Source of the DNA: Rotaria socialis
Lineage: Eukaryota > Rotifera > Eurotatoria > Philodinida > Philodinidae
Assembly: GCA_905331475.1 (NCBI GenBank)
Contig: CAJNYU010000613.1
Span: 117,731-181,730, forward strand
Length of the DNA stretch: 64,000 nt
Reading direction: 5' to 3'
Positions 59,109-64,000 of the stretch are shown here, one piece after another. A program made the translations under genes and the position numbers. The notes beneath the pieces are model-generated. The model ran no database searches. It had not been told where the DNA came from and saw only the letters and a program-made list of their open reading frames with translations. Every line of letters begins with the position of its first letter. The stretch's first letter is position 1.

Positions 59109-62100
59109 ATGATAACGTCAAATCGTCCGAAACTGCCTGTTAATGTAAAATGAACCGAAATTTCATTTTTATGTATTGTTTTAGCTTTTTGTTTCACAGA
59201 TTTTGGATAAGCGTGTGCCAAAAAATCCAAAATATGAAAATGTTCAAGCAACCATCGATACAGGTTTACTTGATTGTTAGCGACATTCTTCATGAATATG
59301 CATGCATTGACTTTTTAGGAGATAGTATTACCAAATTTCTCAAACGAAATGAAGAATTGCGTGCATGTAAGTTTTGACTTGGTTTTAAATATTTTCTCAG
59401 TTAGAGTAAGGGACATTTAAAAATGAAGAATCTAGATAGTCGGACTGTTCTGCTCTTTAGAATGAACAAAAGTATTATTTATCTAAAGAGCTAGAAGCAT
59501 GTATCTATGATTGAATATTGCTTCAACATTTCATAGTGTATTCATGCTATGACAGTTACTATAATTTGTTTCTCATTTAAGATGAGACACGAAGTTTAGA
59601 TTATTTTTTGTCTGGCGCTTATAATTAAACTTTGGGCGCATAAAAGAGATATTAATAATATCAAGGATAGTACTGATCAATAGCTCATAAATAACTATGA
59701 TAATCTGTCTGACAAGATAAATTTAACTTTTCGTAAGAGATATTTTTTGCGATAATTACAACTCAAAATAAGATATCAGAAATAATCGAACCCAATTTTC
59801 ATATCACCGATGAGTGATTCAGGAGAGCTAGAAAAATCTTTTTCGAATTGTGACTTGAACACTTGCGCAGGCAAAGGCCTTGATGAGAACAGACTTTTGT
59901 CAATACTTCAGGCTGTTTAATAGTTGATTCTATTTTCTGTTACATTGAATACATTAATTGTTTTCAAGTTATTCATAACTCGAAGAAAGTTTTTTCGTTC
60001 ATATCCTATGGAAATGGAAATTATGATGAGCTTATAATTGAATAAAAATGTTCCATGAAATAAATTTCCTCCTACTTTTTGTTTACAAGAGCGTGATTTT
60101 TCACTCGATATTTCAAACCCTATGCAAGAAGGAAGACACCACCTCATTGCCAGCCGGTGATCCGAAATAGGCGAAGTTCTAATTAAACAGTTATTATTCG
60201 TGTGTTAAGCCGACAAATGAAAATGCAGGTGTGAGTACTATGAACTATTCATTTAAACAAATATTGAATTTCGAATGTTGAAGTGCAAGAAATCGCACTG
60301 TTTTATGAAATTATTGAAAACGAAATCGGTCTTTTTCAACATTTGGATAAGTTATGAGCAATTTCTTATTTTGAATCATGTGACCAATAGAATTTCGACT
60401 GTCCTACAGTAACAGGCATGGACTCGAGATGGTTAGATAAGACTTTTTTATGCATGAAGAACGCACTTAACCTGAGCCATACCAAGCTTTTGTGAAAACC
60501 TATTGACTATTAATAATTCTAGACAAAATGGTGTATTTTTATTAATTTGTCCTTTGGCACGAATCGATAGTATGGATGCATCAGTACCAGCATTTCTAGT
60601 TTGCCAGGATCATCGATGTCAACACACACCAGTGTTGAGAGTTCCACTCACTAACACCTCCAATACTGGGGTGTGTTGACACCGATGACTCTGGCAAACT
60701 AGAAATACTGGTACCCAGACAACCAGTAATACTGGCACTGGTGCATCTCTAACCCATACCAAAAAGTACTCGAAAGAGCGAACAAGTTTTCTTCTCTTAG
60801 TGCTTCATTAGGAAAACTTAAATTGAGCATAGAATTTGCGTCTTTTAATTAAATAATTATTTTTATAATTGAAGCGAAGTATTAATTATATCTCTATAAA
60901 AGCAGAGGTTTTTCTTGAACTTCAAACACTCTGATAACAACTTATTGGCTTTGGGAAATATCATTTCAAATAATTAATTATCGAATTTAAAAGCTCATTG
61001 TTTCGAGAGACTATTGATTTTTTTCATTTGCACTTGTTTAATTGTTGGTGCATTTAAAATGAACTATTTACTAGTCTTTTCGACTGAATTTTTTCAATAA
61101 ACTAATGATAAAAATGAATTACGCCATAAATGTCCTTTGGAAAATGTCCTTGACAAAATGTCCCCAGGTTTTGGTCCTTGGAAAAAACTTCCTTGAGATT
61201 TTGGTCCTTGAGAAAATGTCCTTTGAACTGAATGACCATTTCTGGTGGACATTTCCACTGAAGGACCAAAATCGAAGGACATTTCGTCAAGGACATTTTC
61301 TAAAGGACATTCTTGACTGTTACCATAAAAATGACGTCACGATACTTTATTTTTCTAGATTAATATGCTTATTCTCAGTATTTTTTCTAAAACCCACACT
61401 AGGATTAGCAGTACTCGCGACAGTCATCCATCGTATAGTGAAATTAACTCGATGGTATTCTAAGTTCTATGCAGGCGCGAACATGAAATAAGACCCATAT
61501 GGATAATTGCAGTCATGAAAGCTTAAAATTTTAATTGTTTTATTTTCGGATCATCAACCGTATTAATGAGTCTTCTATTTTTTCTATTTACGAATCAACT
61601 CGATAAACTTACGTTAAAAATAAAGTGGTTACTTAAAATAAAACATCACGCCAGCAATTATCACGGCAACAAAAAAGACAGTATAGAAACTTAATTCCGA
61701 AAATGTAACAATATAAACATTCTCTTTTAATCTAAGATAACAATAATTACCGATGAATGATAACAGAGCGAAATTACTCAAGACTGCTAAAATAGCTCGA
61801 AGACAACTGAAAATGAAGAACATTTAGTTCATTCTATAAAGTAATTGATGACGACATATTGTAATAATAAATTACGCATTTCTCTGCTAATTATTTGAAG
61901 TTCGATCGAAAGTTTTGCTTTAAAAAAAAATAAAATGTACTTTTTCTAATGTTCGATTTAGCGAGTAAACAAGTAGCTGGTGAAATATTCAAACGCATGA
62001 AAATATCTACTCTTGTTCAATTGGTTCGTTGGAAAGAGTGTTTTTGTTTGTGTCTATAATCGAATAAATATTCCTTATTTAAGATCATTCAAGTAACCGA

Positions 62101-63744
62101 AATCAATACATTAGATACTCCAAGTAATGCTGAATTCGGTAAAGACTCTAATGAATAATTAGTTTTGAAAACTAAATTTATTTATTTAAATAGATCCAAC
62201 AGCATCACAACAAACATTTTCGGATAGAGATCGGCCTCAAACACAAGATAGTCAGATAAGCCAAGCGACAACACGATCCACGTTACAGAGGTTTACAAAT
62301 ATTTTCTATGAAAAATAAGCAAGCAAACAAACAAATATCTATGCATTTTTAGTGTTATTCGTGGTGTGGGTGAAATGGATGTATATAATAGTTATCAAAA
62401 TCGTTTTTCAACGACACCAGCAACGCCTAAAACTCCACTGAGCGAACAAGTTAATTTAGAAATGGATGAACGACCCTACTTAATTGTTGATCTTCGTGAT
62501 AAAGATGAATTTCGGGCAAACCATATTGTTTCGGGTAATGAGTCTTGTCTTTATAATGAACAATAAAGCAATAATTAGATTAATTTTTTGTTCAAGCTCA
62601 TCATTATCCAGCTGCTATGCTCTCCCGCTGTTCAAACAACGAATCTAGAGAATTGCTTATTTACGTAAGTTGAGGTCGCTTTGTTTTTTGATTAATTACT
62701 CTAAGATACTAACAGAGAAACAATCTCTTGTAAATATATTACTCACAAAACATAGATAAATATATAGATTTATAAATGCACATATAAATAATAAAGTCAT
62801 TCAATTTTTCTATCAACGATGATAACGACGACAAGCAGATTTAGCACATGAACAATTGACTGGTATCATTAGTTGAATAGCAGTATGTGTAGAATCGGGA
62901 CACACAAAAAATTCAGTTCGATGATCAGTTACTGTGCATGCTGTCGTACTATGTACAAATCTTTTTGAATGGAAACTCCAATGAGTACTACTCGAGCAAT
63001 AACCCATACAGACTGGTAAAGTAATACGAGGTCGAATTTTGCATACGTTAAATACAATAGTACGATTTTCCAATTTACAGATATGATGACTATTTCCGTG
63101 CGCATAAGCCATTTTCAATTGAATATCAATAAATAAAATAAATAGTAGAGTGAAAATAATTGATGTCATCATGCTAGCAAATCTGAAGATAAAAGAATGA
63201 CAGAAGTTATGCACCATATTCTATTTTGAGCTTCATTGCCGTGATGCTCTGAGGCAACAAGAAGGGAAACATTATTTTTCTTTTCATCCTTTTGTTTCTT
63301 AAATGTTTAGATAGAGAATTCTACTCCTGCGAATATTTTTTATGTGAACAATCTTTATATTTACATGTTTATCAAAACAAAGTCGAATAGATGTAGAAGA
63401 AAATAAGTCTGCCATATGACTAAAACGATCACTAATATAAACCGGAAAGATTCTAACTGAATAAATAGATATTTTTTTTTGTATCTCTACTGCCTATTAG
63501 CAAGCATTTGATCAATATTATATTATGTTACGTCTACATGAGAGATCCTTTTCTTTCTTTCTACTGAAAAACACTTATTGAATAATATTTTCGTTTTTCT
63601 TTTTTAAAATTAATTATATTTAATAATAGAAAAACCAAAAAGGCAAAATTATTATTTTATACGATGAAGACGAACGAATTGCTCCGAACGCTGCAACAAT
63701 CATGGTCGAACGTGGTTATAACAATGTTTTCTTACTTTCCGGAG
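59109..63744 (+). CDS. CEP41: centrosomal protein of 41 kDa (CEP41), partial, at least 9 exons
   Basis: Centrosome/cilium protein needed for tubulin glutamylation in animals. Exons 59109-59138, 59200-59263, 59319-59366, 61962-62027, 62094-62138, 62194-62290, 62353-62534, 62597-62664 and 63630-63744 all have GT/AG ends and matching phase, giving 238 codons before the window edge. Family landmarks in order: [60 protein letters not shown], then a rhodanese-like domain with [49 protein letters not shown] and [13 protein letters not shown]. The rest lies outside. Two introns are exceptional: 59367-61961 (2.6 kb, with palindromes) and 62665-63629 (965 bases, with an antisense hormone-like gene). 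The tiny first exon (10 codons) is the least certain. Confidence 0.92.
60573..60749. repeat. inverted repeat in CEP41 intron 3
   Basis: Arms of about 55 bases (60583-60636 and 60661-60715) are close reverse complements, sharing TTTCTAGTTTGCCAG and TGTCAACACAC. A further outer pair (GATGCAtCAGT and ACTGGTGCATC) extends the symmetry. The loop is about 24 bases. MITE-like; no coding. Confidence 0.8.
61128..61312. repeat. palindromic array of AAGGACATTTT motifs in CEP41 intron 3
   Basis: The left half has AAATGTCCTTTGGAAAATG and TTTTGGTCCTTG; the right half has AAGGACCAAAATC, AAGGACATTT and AAGGACATTTTC. The hexamer AAGGAC or its complement recurs about ten times. Both strands therefore show artificial open frames (61094-61296 minus, 61105 onward plus). 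Confidence 0.8.
61629..61823 (-). other. two-TM open frame antisense in CEP41 intron 3, uncertain
   Basis: The frame encodes two hydrophobic helices ([16 protein letters not shown] and [18 protein letters not shown]) and ends at TAA. A TTTTCAG acceptor lies at 61809-61815 within the frame, so this may be the 3' exon (to 61808) of a small membrane protein. No upstream exon was identified and the family was not recognised. Confidence 0.3.
62813..63172 (-). CDS. secreted cystine-knot protein, glycoprotein-hormone-alpha2/bursicon-like (119 aa)
   Basis: Start at the ATG pair 63172/63169 ([20 protein letters not shown]), a signal peptide with cleavage probably near AYA. A TCTTCAG acceptor 10-15 bases upstream hints at a 5' leader intron. 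The mature ~95 residues contain nine Cys in cystine-knot order: CKL, an N-glycosylation site [23 protein letters not shown] (the CxGxC ring), [14 protein letters not shown], and [10 protein letters not shown] (CxC) before RRYHR. Spacing and the C-terminal C-x-C-x4-C plus basic end resemble GPA2; bursicon, GPB5 or a norrin/DAN-type factor remain possible. It lies wholly within a 965-base intron of CEP41 on the opposite strand. Secreted signalling is inferred. Confidence 0.8.
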   Translation of the reverse strand: MMTSIIFTLLFILFIDIQLKMAYAHGNSHHICKLENRTIVFNVCKIRPRITLPVCMGYCSSSTHWSFHSKRFVHSTTACTVTDHRTEFFVCPDSTHTAIQLMIPVNCSCAKSACRRYHR

Positions 63745-63949
63745 GTAAAAATTTCTAATCGCTCTGTGCATTGTTTTCGCTTCTCAAAATTCTGAAAAAT
63801 ATTGATAGAAACCTGTTAGTTCAACCATAAACTTAGTATTTTACAAAGCGCAGATGTTAATGAGTAGATCATTTTTAATTTAGAGAAAAGCACGTTTACA
63901 ATATTATTTAGTGCACGACGTGTCTATTCGATATTAATAGAGGTATATG

Positions 63950-64000
63950 CAGGGGCGTAAGTCAGGTCTCAGAGCAGGGGGGGGGGGCGTAACTCTAATT
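63950..64000. mobile_element. possible end of a DNA transposon at the window edge
   Basis: CAGGGGCGTAAGTCAGG at 63950 is followed by AGCAGGGGGGGGGGGCGTAA. The CAGGGGCGTA start and G-run resemble the termini of hAT-like elements in animals. Only one end is in the window, so this is tentative. Confidence 0.35.

Noticed and set aside
61949..61961. ATG at 61949 as the CEP41 start
   Set aside because: Upstream exons at 59109-59366 match the CEP41 N-terminus and join in phase to 61962, so this ATG lies in the intron.

Overview
This is an AT-rich metazoan nuclear window, most probably from a bdelloid rotifer. That is an inference from three things. The genes carry many very short introns (about 47 to 66 bases, GT...AG). 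Ordinary animal genes sit next to a fungal/bacterial-looking FAD oxidase, which suggests horizontal transfer. The spacers are full of short palindromic elements and decayed repeats. I rebuilt the multi-exon genes by hand from splice sites, reading-phase agreement and family resemblance; no alignment was run. There are N gaps at 6179-6186 and 25615-25704, and single Ns at 23683 and 38666.

Layout. 1-2582 (-): a K+-dependent Na+/Ca2+ exchanger (NCKX) of at least 13 exons, running off the left edge. 4.5-9.2 kb: a long-TIR element, GC-rich palindromes, and a decayed gene interrupted by one of them. 10.6-11.4 kb (+): a type II membrane protein with a uromodulin-like D8C domain and a frameshift. 14.0-16.2 kb (+): a large disordered coiled-coil protein. 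16.9-17.1 kb (-): a small secreted peptide with a TATA box. 18.6-20.4 kb (-): a secreted berberine-bridge-type FAD oxidase. 22.5-27.6 kb: a palindrome, a 126-bp duplication, an array of ten ~73-bp units, and inverted arrays. 29.5-36.3 kb (+): an intron-containing transposase gene resembling the KDZ superfamily. 37.5 kb: a 32-bp tandem repeat. 38-39.7 kb (-): a basic protein and a B-box protein. 43.5-44.2 kb (+): a GPCR pseudogene.

From 44.7 kb gene density rises and the genes look conserved: dihydrodiol dehydrogenase (DHDH-like, +) convergent with eIF4E (-), which is divergent from phosphopantetheinyl transferase (AASDHPPT, +); then RBM12 (+), a seven-TM receptor-like protein with a very long charged tail (-), and CEP41 (+), which runs off the right edge. 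One CEP41 intron holds, on the opposite strand, a complete small secreted cystine-knot protein resembling glycoprotein hormone alpha-2 or bursicon. Another CEP41 intron (2.6 kb) holds two palindromic repeats and a small two-TM ORF.

The genes do not form one pathway. The points most worth following up are the antisense cystine-knot hormone nested in CEP41, the KDZ-like element whose exon phases still join, the family of CCCAGG-ended palindromes, and the tandem array whose units each carry acceptor-like and donor-like splice signals.
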